The translations under genes were made by a program, and so were the position numbers. Positions 38,285 through 47,158 of a DNA stretch of 64,000 nt are shown here, in pieces. The stretch's first letter is position 1. Every line of letters starts with the position of its first letter. A model generated the notes under the pieces. The model saw nothing but the letters and a program-made list of their open reading frames with translations, made no database searches and was not told the origin of the DNA. This DNA is from Ensifer oleiphilus (GTDB lineage: Bacteria; Pseudomonadota; Alphaproteobacteria; Rhizobiales; Rhizobiaceae), in assembly GCF_013371465.1 (NCBI RefSeq), contig NZ_JABWDU010000002.1, positions 186,001-250,000 of the forward strand. Direction: 5' to 3'.

Positions 38285-38950
38285 GTGATGCCACAAGCAG
38301 AGACGGAAGAGCATACACACCCGGCATGGCCGGCCGTTATCCTTGCCGGCGGACTATCCCGTCGCATGGGTCGGCCGAAACCCGCGCTGCACCTTGGCGG
38401 ACAAACGATGCTTGCGCGGATCATCGGGAGGCTTGAGCCCCAGGCCGGTCATATCGCAGTCAATCTCAACGGCGCAGGCCAGGCAACGATCGACGGCAAT
38501 CCGGTGATCGGCGATACCGTCCCCGGCTTTCTCGGGCCGCTTGCCGGCGTCCTGGCGGCCATGCGTCACGTTGCGGCAACGACGCCCGCGGCAACCCATG
38601 TTCTCGTGGTGCCAACGGATACACCGTTCTTTCCGCAAGACCTCAGCCAGCGATTGACCGAGGCGATGACGACGCGCGATCAGATTGCCGTGGCGTCATC
38701 CGGTGGCGCCCTGCATCCGCTCTTTGCGCTCTGGCCCGTCTCGCTCGCCGACGATCTCGAACAATGGGTCACGACGGATCCGAAACGCCGCGTGCGTGCC
38801 TTCATCGAGCGCCATCCATCTGTCACGGTCGATTTCCCGATGGCAGACACAGCCGGTGGATCGTTCGACCCATTCTTCAACATCAACACACCGGATGACC
38901 TGCTGCAGGCGGAAGAATGGCTGCGTGTCCTTGGGGAGAATGGCGGATGA
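38285..38950 (+). CDS. mobA: Molybdenum cofactor guanylyltransferase
   Basis: A 221-residue nucleotidyltransferase that adds GMP to molybdopterin to give the bis-MGD cofactor. The GTP-binding motif is VILAGGLSRRMGRPKPAL near residue 17; FLGPLAGVLAAM and VVPTDTPFFPQDL carry the second motif and the metal-binding Asp; FNINTPDDL is at the C-terminus. The start could be GTG at 38285 or ATG at 38288; AGGAG is 9 or 12 bases away. Its stop overlaps the mobB start (ATGA). Confidence 0.94.
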   Translation: MMPQAETEEHTHPAWPAVILAGGLSRRMGRPKPALHLGGQTMLARIIGRLEPQAGHIAVNLNGAGQATIDGNPVIGDTVPGFLGPLAGVLAAMRHVAATTPAATHVLVVPTDTPFFPQDLSQRLTEAMTTRDQIAVASSGGALHPLFALWPVSLADDLEQWVTTDPKRRVRAFIERHPSVTVDFPMADTAGGSFDPFFNINTPDDLLQAEEWLRVLGENGG

Positions 38951-39474
38951 CTGCGACGAGATTATTTGGCATCGCTGGCTGGAAGAATTCCGGCAAGACC
39001 GGCCTGATGGTGCGCCTCGTCACCGAACTGACGCAACGGGGCTTCGTCGTCTCGACCGTCAAGCACGCCCACCATGACTTCGATATCGACAAGGTCGGCG
39101 CCGACAGTTTCCGTCATCGGGAAGCAGGCGCCCACGAGGTCACCATCGTTTCCGGCACCCGTTTTGCGATCATGCATGAGCTGCGTGGCGCCCCCGAGCC
39201 GAGCTTCGAGGACATCATCGCCCGGCTCGCACCTTGCGATCTGGTTCTGGTCGAGGGCTACAAGCGCGAGCCGATCCCGAAGATCGAGGCGCGCCGCCTG
39301 GAATCGGCAAACCGTGAGCCGCTGGCTCCGAGCGATCCGCACATCTGTGCCATCGCTACCGATCATCCGGTCACGGACAGTATCCTGCCGGTCTTCGGCC
39401 TCGACGATACCAATTCGATTGCCGATTTTGTCGAGCGCGTGACCGGCTTGCAGCGCAACGGGAGTGGCAACTGA
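38947..39474 (+). CDS. mobB: MobB GTP-binding adaptor for molybdenum cofactor maturation
   Basis: A 175-residue P-loop GTPase that assists MobA in making or delivering the MGD cofactor. Walker A is GIAGWKNSGKTGL at residues 8-20, followed by VVSTVKHAHHDFDIDKVGAD, which is diagnostic for MobB, and DLVLVEGYKREPIPKIE. The ATG at 38947 overlaps the mobA stop by four bases and has GGGGAGAA upstream, so the two are translationally coupled. Confidence 0.95.
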   Translation: MTATRLFGIAGWKNSGKTGLMVRLVTELTQRGFVVSTVKHAHHDFDIDKVGADSFRHREAGAHEVTIVSGTRFAIMHELRGAPEPSFEDIIARLAPCDLVLVEGYKREPIPKIEARRLESANREPLAPSDPHICAIATDHPVTDSILPVFGLDDTNSIADFVERVTGLQRNGSGN

Positions 39475-39523
39475 GAGCGGCGCGCGCCTCCAACCGTAGC
39501 GGTGGAGGTCGTATTGGTCGGCG

Positions 39524-40267
39524 TCAGTTGGTGGCGCCGACCGTCATCTCATCGGGAATGTCGTTGAGGCGGACGAAGCTGTAGCCCTTGGCCTTGAGGT
39601 CGAGAATGCCGCGCGCGACGCCGGCGCCGGCGGCGTGCGTCGGCTGGTTGATGTGGGCGATGATCACGTCGCCATCCCGGGCGTTGCGGATACGCTTCTC
39701 GGCCATGGCCGCGCCCAGCAGCGAGCCGCCGTCACCGTTTACGGAATAGCCGGCGATGCGGTAGCCCATCTCGCGGATCTGGCTCATCGAGGTATGGGTG
39801 TATTTCGCCGTCGCGCCACGGAACCAGCGCGGTGCCGCAAGACCATGCGCCTTGATCGCCGCCGCCCCGCCCTCGACTTCAGCTGCAACGGCAGCACTCG
39901 AGCCGGCAGCCGCCAGCCCATAGACGGAAACCTTGATGTCGATCGGCGGCACGTGCATCGCGCCGTGATCCTCGATCTCGAAGAGATCCGGATGCGCCTT
40001 CATCACCTCGACCACCAGCCCGTTGCGTTTCAACCAGCGCGCGGTCACGAAGATCGTCGCCGGGATGCGGTTTTCGATCAGCGTTCCGAGGATGCGCATG
40101 TCGGTGGCACCGCTGCAGGCATCGAGCGTCAACGCCACGCGCGGCGGCTGGTCCTTGCCGGCGGGGTTGCTCGGAAGCCGTAGGTCCGGCTCCACGAGCG
40201 CCGGCGCCGCATGGGCAGTCGGGGCAAGCAGGACAAGCGAGGCGAACAGAATCGAGACGGTTTTCAT
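39524..40267 (-). CDS. Exported polysaccharide deacetylase-family protein
   Basis: A 247-residue protein with a signal peptide (MKTVSILFASLVLLAPTAHA). The NodB-type fold is indicated by VALTLDACSGATD (motif 1), IEDHGAMHVPP (motif 2, His-x-x-x-His), PRWFRGATAKYT (motif 3), MGYRIAGYSVNGDGG (motif 4) and GDVIIAHINQPTHAAG (motif 5). Motif 1 reads TLDAC where most enzymes have TFDDG, so one metal-binding Asp is missing, a variant I recall from some family members. It probably acts on a periplasmic glycan or peptidoglycan. Confidence 0.85.
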   Translation of the reverse strand: MKTVSILFASLVLLAPTAHAAPALVEPDLRLPSNPAGKDQPPRVALTLDACSGATDMRILGTLIENRIPATIFVTARWLKRNGLVVEVMKAHPDLFEIEDHGAMHVPPIDIKVSVYGLAAAGSSAAVAAEVEGGAAAIKAHGLAAPRWFRGATAKYTHTSMSQIREMGYRIAGYSVNGDGGSLLGAAMAEKRIRNARDGDVIIAHINQPTHAAGAGVARGILDLKAKGYSFVRLNDIPDEMTVGATN

Positions 40268-40303
40268 GGCAATCCGGTAAAGAAGTCTAAGGATGAAACG
40301 GCA

Positions 40304-40331
40304 GAAACCCGCCCTTTGAAAGGCGGGTTTC
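40304..40331 (-). terminator. Terminator after the OmpA-family gene
   Basis: A 10-bp stem (GAAACCCGCC / GGCGGGTTTC) with an eight-base loop whose TTT and AAA can also pair lies 40 bases past the OmpA-family stop on the minus strand. A modest T-rich stretch follows. The near-symmetrical sequence could work in both directions. Confidence 0.7.
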
Positions 40332-40370
40332 GTGCATTTTACGCAGGCGCTCGAGCCTGGCTCGAACCTG

Positions 40371-42710
40371 TTAGCGCTGGGCGACCGGACGAACCAGCGG
40401 CGTAACGCGGCGGATGGTCACGCGGCGGTTCTGCTGCTCGGCGACATCGGTGCGCACCTTGAGGAAGCGCTCGCCATAGCCCTGGGTCACCAGGTTTTCG
40501 GCAGGAATGCCGTAGACCTCGGTGAGCAAAGAGGCAACCGATTCGGCGCGCTGGTCTGAAAGCACCAGGTTCGACCGGTCGGAGCCGACGGCATCCGTAT
40601 GACCTTCGATGAAGAAGGTTTCGCCCGGATCCTTGGCCAGCACCTTTTCCATGGCAGCAGCAACGCCGCGCATGGTCTTGGCTTGGGACATCGACACTTC
40701 GGCGCTGCCCGTCGGGAAGGTGATGGTGTCGAGGTCGATGCGACGGACCTTGTCACGCAGACGCGCGGAGTGACGGACCTCGTCGATCGAATAGACACGC
40801 TCGACGCGCTCCACCGGCGGCTCGGCCAGGAAATCGTAATAGTCGCGGCCCGGGTCGTCGGAGACATCGGCGATGTATTCGCGAACCGGGATGCGCAGGC
40901 GCATCGGCGGCAATTCGTAACCGACGTCGATGATCGCCGGACGCGGACCTTCGTCACGCTCGGGCGCGTAGATCATCAGGTATTCGTTGCCGTCACGATC
41001 GACGCGCGAACGCTGCAGGATGTCGCCATAGCGGTTATAGATCGTCACGATCCGGTAGCCGCCCGGGCGCACGATGGTTTCGCGGGTCCGGCCGCGCGGC
41101 AGCTGGTCGTAGAAGGTCTCTTCCGCGTCACGACGAAGGCGCGGACGGTCGTCGCCTCGAACGAAGATCTGGTCGCCGACACCGAGGATGATCCGGTTGT
41201 CGATCTCCTCCACCACTTTCACATTGGTGACATTGTTCGTGACGTTGTTGACCGTCGTATTGTTGTTGATCACCGTGTTGTTGATGATGGTGTTGTTGAC
41301 GATGTTGGTCGTCTCGGGAACGGCGAACACCGGCACTTCCTCGACGCGTGTGCCCTTCTCGGCCAGGTTCGCCTCGATCTTCTGCGGCAGGTCTGCCTGG
41401 ATTGCGGCCGGCATCTGCGCCTGGGAAGAGGCGTCGTCGGTCGGCGCCGGCACGGCTTCCTCCTGCGCGCGCAGTTCTTCGCGCTGCTTCTGGCGGTCTT
41501 CGCGCGACTTGTTGCCGCCGGCATTGTCGGCGTCCTTGTCGCTGTCGAGAACGGCGGCGCCGTTTTCAACCGGAAGGACCACGGTCTCGTCGCTCGCGGC
41601 CGGATCGTCGGCGATCTTCTGCTTTTCTTCCTCGGTCCGGGTCTCGACAATTTCCGGGACAGGCTGGACCGCAGGCTGCTGTTCAGCCGTCGCCGGCTGC
41701 TCGGCACCCGGAACCGGCTGACCCTCGCCCGTCTGCGGTTCGACAGCGGGTGCCACGGCTTCGCCGGCATTCTGGCCGTCGGTTGCCGGCGGCTGTTCGC
41801 CTGCCTTCTGTTCCTCGGTCACAGCAGGCTGTTCGCCGGCATTCTGACCTTCGGTTGCTGGCTGCTGGCCGGTCGTTGCTTCGCCACCAGCCGGCGGGCA
41901 AGCGGTCGTCGGGTCCTGGCCTTCCGGCACGACGCATTCGCCAGCCTGAGCCTTCTTGGCTTCCTCCGCCAGGCGTGCAGCTTCTGCTTCGGCAGCCTTC
42001 TGCTGTTCGGCAGCCTGGCGGGCGGCTTCGTCTTCAGCGGCCTTCTGCTCGTCGGCGGCCTTCTGCTGGGCTTCGCCCTCGGCTGCCTTCTGAGCTTCTG
42101 CAGCCTTTTCCTGTTCGGCGGCCTGTCGTGCGGCCTCGTCTTCAGCGGCCTTCTGCTGCTCGGCAGCCTGCCGGGCGGCTTCCTGTTCCGCAGCCTTCTG
42201 GGCTTCAGCAGCCTTTTCCTGTTCAGCGGCCTGGCGGGCAGCCTCTTCTTCGGCCGCCTTCTGCTGCTCTGCCGCTTGCTGTTCCTGCTGTTTCCGTGCG
42301 GCTTCCTCTTCTGCAGCCCGCTGCGCTTCGGCAGCTTTCTCCTGTTCGGCGGCCTGGCGTGCGGCCTCTTCCTCGGCAGCACGCTGCTGCTCGGCCGCCT
42401 GGCGGGCAGCCTCTTCTTCGGCGGCACGCTGTTGTTCGGCAGCCTGCTGCTCTTGCTGCTGGCGCTGCGCTTCGGCTTCTGCCGCGCGCTGCTGCTCCTC
42501 TGCGGCCCGCTGTTGTTCTTCGGCTGCGCGCTGCTGCTCTTCGGCCTGGCGCTGCTGCAGAAGCAGCTCTTCCTCGGACGGCTGGCCACTCCCTTCCTGC
42601 GCCACCTCGAACGGCTTCATCAGGCTGTCGGCAAGGGCTGGTTGCACCGCAAGCGACACCGAGAGCACCGGCAGCGCCACGGTCGCGAATAGTCTGGATC
42701 GAATCGACAT
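40371..42710 (-). CDS. OmpA-family outer-membrane protein with long Ala/Glu/Gln repeats
   Basis: A 779-residue envelope protein. Signal peptide residues are 1-27. Residues 50-250 are a run of about 25 imperfect heptad-like repeats (AAEEQQR, AAEEEAARQ), likely a long charged helix. Residues 265-350 are Pro/Glu/Thr-rich. An Asn/Val/Thr-rich patch (about 466-498) follows, then a DUF-like beta region, and an OmpA C-terminal domain at about 665-770 with FFIEGHTDAVGSDRSNLVLS and the peptidoglycan-binding Arg/Asp in TDVAEQQNRRVTI. It should anchor the outer membrane to peptidoglycan, with the helix as spacer. The repeat length probably varies among strains. Confidence 0.92.
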   Translation of the reverse strand: MSIRSRLFATVALPVLSVSLAVQPALADSLMKPFEVAQEGSGQPSEEELLLQQRQAEEQQRAAEEQQRAAEEQQRAAEAEAQRQQQEQQAAEQQRAAEEEAARQAAEQQRAAEEEAARQAAEQEKAAEAQRAAEEEAARKQQEQQAAEQQKAAEEEAARQAAEQEKAAEAQKAAEQEAARQAAEQQKAAEDEAARQAAEQEKAAEAQKAAEGEAQQKAADEQKAAEDEAARQAAEQQKAAEAEAARLAEEAKKAQAGECVVPEGQDPTTACPPAGGEATTGQQPATEGQNAGEQPAVTEEQKAGEQPPATDGQNAGEAVAPAVEPQTGEGQPVPGAEQPATAEQQPAVQPVPEIVETRTEEEKQKIADDPAASDETVVLPVENGAAVLDSDKDADNAGGNKSREDRQKQREELRAQEEAVPAPTDDASSQAQMPAAIQADLPQKIEANLAEKGTRVEEVPVFAVPETTNIVNNTIINNTVINNNTTVNNVTNNVTNVKVVEEIDNRIILGVGDQIFVRGDDRPRLRRDAEETFYDQLPRGRTRETIVRPGGYRIVTIYNRYGDILQRSRVDRDGNEYLMIYAPERDEGPRPAIIDVGYELPPMRLRIPVREYIADVSDDPGRDYYDFLAEPPVERVERVYSIDEVRHSARLRDKVRRIDLDTITFPTGSAEVSMSQAKTMRGVAAAMEKVLAKDPGETFFIEGHTDAVGSDRSNLVLSDQRAESVASLLTEVYGIPAENLVTQGYGERFLKVRTDVAEQQNRRVTIRRVTPLVRPVAQR

Positions 42711-43124
42711 TATCTTCCTTCCTCGTCCTGGGAGGTCCCTTACCCGCCACTGTTACCCACCGGACAGCCGGTTCGGCAACAGAGACAGGCGTGAATTCTC
42801 AAGGGCTTTGTTCCAAGGTTCCGGCTTTTTTGTGTTGCCCGCTTCAAGAGCCGCCAACGCAACGCCCGAACCTCTGATCGGTTCCCGCAATAGGCCTAGC
42901 CAAAGCAAGATTAACCGCCGCTGAACGTGCCGTTCATGTTCGTCGCGAGCATGACCGCTGCAATCTCCGGTCGAAATCCTTTTCCCGGTGGGCACCGTCG
43001 CTTTCCAGTTGATTTTTGCGGGAAAACAGTACGAATATCGCCCCAACCGGAGGCAAGCGCCCCGGTCAAGATAGGCATCCGTGAAGAACAAGAAACCGGA
43101 TGTCGGCCAACAGAGAGGACTATC
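42711..43124. other. Divergent intergenic region upstream of the ABC importer
   Basis: The 414-bp gap separates the OmpA-family gene from the solute-binding protein gene. Long frames crossing it belong to the opposite strand of real genes and are rejected. It should contain both promoters; TTGATT and GAATAT spaced by 18 bases near 43009-43038 could be a weak sigma-70 promoter for the importer. No repeat or riboswitch was recognised. Confidence 0.4.
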
Positions 43125-43907
43125 ATGCGTATTTCCAGACGGCTGGCAGCCGCCGCATCGGCTGCCGTTTTCGTGCTCATGGCTGGATCTGCCATGGCAG
43201 ATGGCGAAAAGGTCGTTATCGGCACGGAAGGTGCCTATCCGCCCTTCAACAACCTTGCAGCTGACGGTACGCTGACCGGCTTCGACGTCGACATTGCCAA
43301 GGCACTTTGCGTCGAGATGAAGGTCGAATGCACGTTCGTGACGCAGGACTGGGACGGCATCATTCCGGCACTGATCGCCAAGAAGTTCGACGCCATCATC
43401 GCGTCCATGTCGATCACCGCCGAGCGCAAGGAAAAGGTCGACTTCACCAACAAGTACTACAACACGCCGCCGGCGATCGTGGTCCCGAAGGATTCGCCGA
43501 TCACCGAAGCAACCGAGGCGGCTCTTGCCGGCAAAACACTCGGCGCACAGGGCTCGACCACCCATTCCAACTATGCCGAAGCGCATATGAAGGAAGCGGA
43601 AGTCAAGCTTTATCCGACGGCTGAAGAATACAAGCTCGACATCGTCAACGGTCGCGTCGATGCCGTAATCGACGACGTCGTTGTGCTTTCGGAGTGGCTG
43701 AAGTCGGAAGACGGCGCGTGCTGCAAGCTGCTCGGCACGCTGCCGGTAGACCCGGTCATCAACGGCGAAGGCGCCGGCATCGCCGTGCGCAAGGGCGACG
43801 ACGCGCTGCGCGAAAAGTTCAACAAGGCGATCGAAGCCATCCGCGCCAACGGCAAGTACAAGGAAATCAACGAAAAGTACTTCCCGTTCGACGTTTATGG
43901 CAGCTGA
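43125..43907 (+). CDS. Amino-acid ABC transporter solute-binding protein
   Basis: A 260-residue periplasmic protein of the SBP_bac_3 family. Signal peptide: MRISRRLAAAASAAVFVLMA, cleavage after SAMA. Ligand-pocket landmarks include GTEGAYPPFNN, TGFDVDIAKALCVEM, DWDGIIPALIAKKFDAIIAS and the conserved MSITAERKEKVDFT. It captures polar amino acids or opines for the two downstream permeases. GAGAGGAC precedes the ATG. A terminator separates it from the permease genes, which usually gives the binding protein higher expression. Confidence 0.94.
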   Translation: MRISRRLAAAASAAVFVLMAGSAMADGEKVVIGTEGAYPPFNNLAADGTLTGFDVDIAKALCVEMKVECTFVTQDWDGIIPALIAKKFDAIIASMSITAERKEKVDFTNKYYNTPPAIVVPKDSPITEATEAALAGKTLGAQGSTTHSNYAEAHMKEAEVKLYPTAEEYKLDIVNGRVDAVIDDVVVLSEWLKSEDGACCKLLGTLPVDPVINGEGAGIAVRKGDDALREKFNKAIEAIRANGKYKEINEKYFPFDVYGS

Positions 43908-43974
43908 TCGACGGCTTCCGGCCTGTTTTCCTAGTGAATCATGCCGGAAAAACGTTGGTTGATGAAAAAAATGC

Positions 43975-44007
43975 AACGGCGGACGGCTTGCCCTTCCGCC
44001 GTTTTTG
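43975..44007 (+). terminator. Intercistronic terminator/attenuator in the importer operon
   Basis: The 9-bp stem AACGGCGGA / TCCGCCGTT with an 11-base loop is followed by TTTTGTTT. It lies between the binding-protein gene and the first permease gene of the same operon, so partial read-through probably sets the binding protein in excess. Confidence 0.85.
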
Positions 44008-44076
44008 TTTGACAAGAACCTAAAACATAAGCGCGATCCATTTTCATAAGAACAGCGCAAAGGGGAATTCTCTGAC

Positions 44077-44880
44077 ATGAGCGGGTTATTTGCCGGCTTC
44101 TATTCGATCCTAGCCTGGATCGGCTCCATCGTAGATCCATTTTGCGGCCCGGTCGGCGTTTTTCGCTGGTTGGCATCCGGTACGCTTCTCGCTTGCGGCG
44201 ACGCAGGCTGGGGCGACGAGATCGCCTATGGCTTCGTCGTCACAGCAAGCCTTGCCATAGCGACCTTGCCCGTCGGGCTTTTGATCGGCTTCTTCGTCGC
44301 GCTCGGCAAGCAGTCGGAAGAGCGGACCGTTCGTCTCGCATCGAACATCTACACCACCATATTCCGTGGTCTGCCGGAACTGCTGACGCTGTTCATCGTC
44401 TATTACGGCCTGCAGATCCTGGTGCAGCAACTGCTGGCATCGTTCGGTTACGATGGCCCCGTCGAGATCAACGCCTTTTTTGCCGGCATGATCGCACTGG
44501 GCGTAGTCTTCTCCGCCTATTGCTCCGAGGTTCTGCTGTCGGCTTTCAAGGCGATCCCACATGGCCAGTACGAAGCCGGTGCTGCACTCGGCCTCCATCG
44601 CGGCCGCACCATGCGGCTGATTATCGTGCCTCAGCTCGTACGCATCGCCCTGCCGGGCCTTGGCAATCTCTGGATGGCGCTGCTGAAAGACACGGCGCTC
44701 GTCTCGGTCGTCGGTCTTCCCGATATTCTGCGCCAGACCGGTATCGCCGCCCGCGTCACCAAGCAGGCTTTCGAGTTCTTCGGCATGGCCTGCATCCTCT
44801 TCCTGGTCCTGGCCATGGTCTCGTCAATCATATTCTCGAACCTTGAACGCTGGACCAAGCGTGCGGAGATGGGCCGATGA
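44077..44880 (+). CDS. Amino-acid ABC transporter permease (HisQ type)
   Basis: A 267-residue inner-membrane protein with five to six helices. It carries the BPD_transp_1 EAA loop: AFKAIPHGQYEAGAALGLHR leading into LPGLGNLWMALLKDTALVSV. TIFRGLPELLTLFIVYYG is typical of the HisM/HisQ family. It forms the membrane channel with the next gene, whose start overlaps its stop (ATGA). AAAGGGGAA lies before the ATG. Confidence 0.93.
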   Translation: MSGLFAGFYSILAWIGSIVDPFCGPVGVFRWLASGTLLACGDAGWGDEIAYGFVVTASLAIATLPVGLLIGFFVALGKQSEERTVRLASNIYTTIFRGLPELLTLFIVYYGLQILVQQLLASFGYDGPVEINAFFAGMIALGVVFSAYCSEVLLSAFKAIPHGQYEAGAALGLHRGRTMRLIIVPQLVRIALPGLGNLWMALLKDTALVSVVGLPDILRQTGIAARVTKQAFEFFGMACILFLVLAMVSSIIFSNLERWTKRAEMGR

Positions 44881-45707
44881 GCTTCGTCGAGACGATGATC
44901 CCTCCGCAGGCACCGCCTCCGGCGCCGCCAAAAGCCTACACGCTTGCGCGCTTTGTCGGCAGCGTGACGCTCGGCATCTGGCTGGCGCTCGGCGTTGGCA
45001 TATTCCTGACCGTCGTCAACGGCTGGGACCCAGCAAAGTTCGCCAAATACGGTCCGAGCTTCCTGTCGGGCCTCGGCGTCACCCTGATGCTGGTCGCCTG
45101 CTCGGTCGTGCTCGGCGCCATCCTTTCGCTGCCGATCGCGCTCGGCCGCATGTCGAAGAACAAGATCTGGTCCTGGCTTGCCTACGCCTATGTCTACTTC
45201 TTCCGCGGTACACCGCTGATCGCCCAGTTGTTCCTGATCTATTACGGCCTCGGGAGCTTCCGCCCGCAACTCGAATCGGTCGGCCTCTGGTGGTTCTTCC
45301 GTGAAGCATGGAACTGCGCGCTCTTCACCTTCACGCTGAACACCGCTGCCTACCAGGCGGAAATCCTGCGCGGCTCGATCGAGAGTGTGCCGCGCGGTCA
45401 GCGCGAAGGTGCAGCCGCCCTCGGCCTGCCGGAGCGTGTCGCCTTCTACAAGATCATCCTGCCGCAGGCCATGATCGTGGCGCTACGGCCTTACGGCAAC
45501 GAAATCATCCTGATGATCAAGGGCTCGGCCATCGTTGCCATCGTCACCGTGTTCGACCTGATGGGCGAAACGCGCCGCGCCTTCTCGCGCACCTTCGACT
45601 ACCAGATGTACGTCTGGGCGGCGATCCTCTATCTGCTGATGGTGGAATTGCTACGCAATATCTGGGCCTGGTTGGAAAACCGCCTGACGCGCCATCTGAA
45701 GCGCTGA
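44877..45707 (+). CDS. Amino-acid ABC transporter permease (HisM type)
   Basis: A 276-residue partner of the previous permease, with a proline-rich N-terminus (MIPPQAPPPAPPKAY) before five helices. The EAA loop is IESVPRGQREGAAALGLPER. YFFRGTPLIAQLFLIYYG matches the HisM/HisQ family. It ends the importer operon; no ATP-binding subunit follows, so the complex must use one encoded elsewhere. A very strong terminator lies downstream. Confidence 0.93.
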   Translation: MSFVETMIPPQAPPPAPPKAYTLARFVGSVTLGIWLALGVGIFLTVVNGWDPAKFAKYGPSFLSGLGVTLMLVACSVVLGAILSLPIALGRMSKNKIWSWLAYAYVYFFRGTPLIAQLFLIYYGLGSFRPQLESVGLWWFFREAWNCALFTFTLNTAAYQAEILRGSIESVPRGQREGAAALGLPERVAFYKIILPQAMIVALRPYGNEIILMIKGSAIVAIVTVFDLMGETRRAFSRTFDYQMYVWAAILYLLMVELLRNIWAWLENRLTRHLKR

Positions 45708-45739
45708 GCCCGAAGCTCCCAAGACCACCAGCAGACCAA

Positions 45740-45787
45740 AACGGCTTGGCAGCACTCTTCATCGAGTGCTGCCAAGCCGTTGTTTTT
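45740..45787 (+). terminator. Strong terminator of the importer operon
   Basis: A perfect 18-bp stem (45740-45757 with 45764-45781) with a TTCATC loop is followed by GTTTTT. It is the strongest hairpin in the window and closes the operon. Confidence 0.95.
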
Positions 45788-45883
45788 ACGCCTAAAGTTT
45801 CAAGATGAAGCAAATATTAGAACTTGATTAATAAATCAAGCGTTTCATCATAAAGACCAACCTTTGCGAGAAGTGGGGTTCAT

Positions 45884-46150
45884 ATGACGAACGAAATGGA
45901 ACTGCAGTTGAAGGGCTACGGCATGACCACGGCCCAGATCCTCTACCGCATGCCGGATCATCCGACGTTTCTGCAGACCTTTATCTGGCAGCACTACGAC
46001 ATCGCTCCGGATTTCCCGGAGATGCGCGGCTTCCTGAAATTCTGGCAGGAAAAGCTGGACGGCCCGCTGCATTCGGTCCGCTATGTGCATCGCAAGCTGA
46101 TATCGGCCACAGAATGGCGGGCGCTCAAGGGCGAGTTCATTTTACACTGA
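45884..46150 (+). CDS. Usg-family protein
   Basis: An 88-residue protein matching the Usg family of alphaproteobacteria: QLKGYGMTTAQILYRMPDHP, FIWQHYDIAPDFP, FLKFWQEKLDGPLHSV. The name comes from a gene upstream of trpF in other genomes, but here no trp gene is near. The function is unknown. GAGAAGTGGGG lies a little upstream of the ATG. It is a lone gene after the importer terminator, convergent with the DUF2270 gene. Confidence 0.88.
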   Translation: MTNEMELQLKGYGMTTAQILYRMPDHPTFLQTFIWQHYDIAPDFPEMRGFLKFWQEKLDGPLHSVRYVHRKLISATEWRALKGEFILH

Positions 46151-46252
46151 GCCCGCCCACGGCGCGTCATGGCGCACCGTGTCGTAGAGAACGACGCCCT
46201 CAGGCCGAACGGATAATGCCGCCCTCGATGCGGATGTGACAGATGCGCCGCA

Positions 46253-46984
46253 TCAGACGTGAACCTCACCATGGGCGAGTTCGCCCTCGCCCGGTTCCTT
46301 GTGCAGCGAACCGTAGAGCACGACGGCATAGAACAGCACCACAACCAAAATTACCGGCCAGCCCGGCAACGGGCCGAGCGCGGCATTCTGGGTCACATCA
46401 GTCCAGGAGCGTACATGCCCGAACGGCTCACCATTGGCAGACAGTTTCGGCGATGAGATCTTGAGCGCCCAGGCGAGCAGCAGGATCAGATACATCCAGC
46501 AATAATTGCGCTGCAGCCGTCGGCACACTGCCTCTCGGTAGCTCATGAGGAACGCCGGCTTGCGCAGGCTCTTGGCGATCGCTGCCGCCCAGTTGAGGTT
46601 CGGCGCGCCATCCGGCGCCAGGATCTGCGCGAAGTAGCCACGCTCCAGCTGGCGCACCCGTGCGCGGTAGACATCGAAGAAGCGATAACGGCGCGCCTCG
46701 ATCAGCAGAAGCAGCGTGATCAGCAGAATGGCAAACAGAAGCACGCCGTGATGCGAGGATGGCGTCGACAGTGAGACGGACAGGAGAGCGGCGACCACGG
46801 TGATCGCCCAGTTGGACGTGCGGTCGATGCGATCCCGCCAGCCGGCCATCCGCCCCATTTCGCCGCGATAATAATGCACGACGGCATTGATCTGCTCCTG
46901 CGACGTCTGGGGCAGCGGCGGACCTTTCGGCTCCTTGACCTCCGTGCCCACGAGCAGCGGACTGAGTTCGGCAACCATCGGCAT
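46253..46984 (-). CDS. DUF2270 membrane protein
   Basis: A 243-residue inner-membrane protein. AVVHYYRGEMGRMAGWRDRI and RTSNWAITVVAALLS open the DUF2270 domain; helices lie near 60-93, 165-182 and 212-230. EARRYRFFDVYRARVRQLER is a conserved cytoplasmic stretch. The function is unknown. It is divergent from the methyltransferase gene. The ATG has GGAGG at normal spacing. Confidence 0.87.
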   Translation of the reverse strand: MPMVAELSPLLVGTEVKEPKGPPLPQTSQEQINAVVHYYRGEMGRMAGWRDRIDRTSNWAITVVAALLSVSLSTPSSHHGVLLFAILLITLLLLIEARRYRFFDVYRARVRQLERGYFAQILAPDGAPNLNWAAAIAKSLRKPAFLMSYREAVCRRLQRNYCWMYLILLLAWALKISSPKLSANGEPFGHVRSWTDVTQNAALGPLPGWPVILVVVLFYAVVLYGSLHKEPGEGELAHGEVHV

Positions 46985-47158
46985 TTCCTCCGTCTTTTCT
47001 TGTTGTTGCGATCATGAACTCTTTCCGGGTCCGGATAAATCCCACGCTCGCCGCTTGGCCCCGTTTTTCGGTCTTCATCACTCTGGCGGCGCCTTGATCT
47101 CGCCTGGCCGCAGCTGCGGCGCATTGCCAAAGATCGCCTTCGGACGTAAGAAGCGCCC

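Noticed and set aside
41348-42877. Proline/arginine-rich + strand frame
   Set aside because: A shadow of the low-complexity repeats in the OmpA-family gene.
42753-44078. Minus-strand frame of 441 codons
   Set aside because: It is antisense to the solute-binding protein gene and has no recognisable domain.
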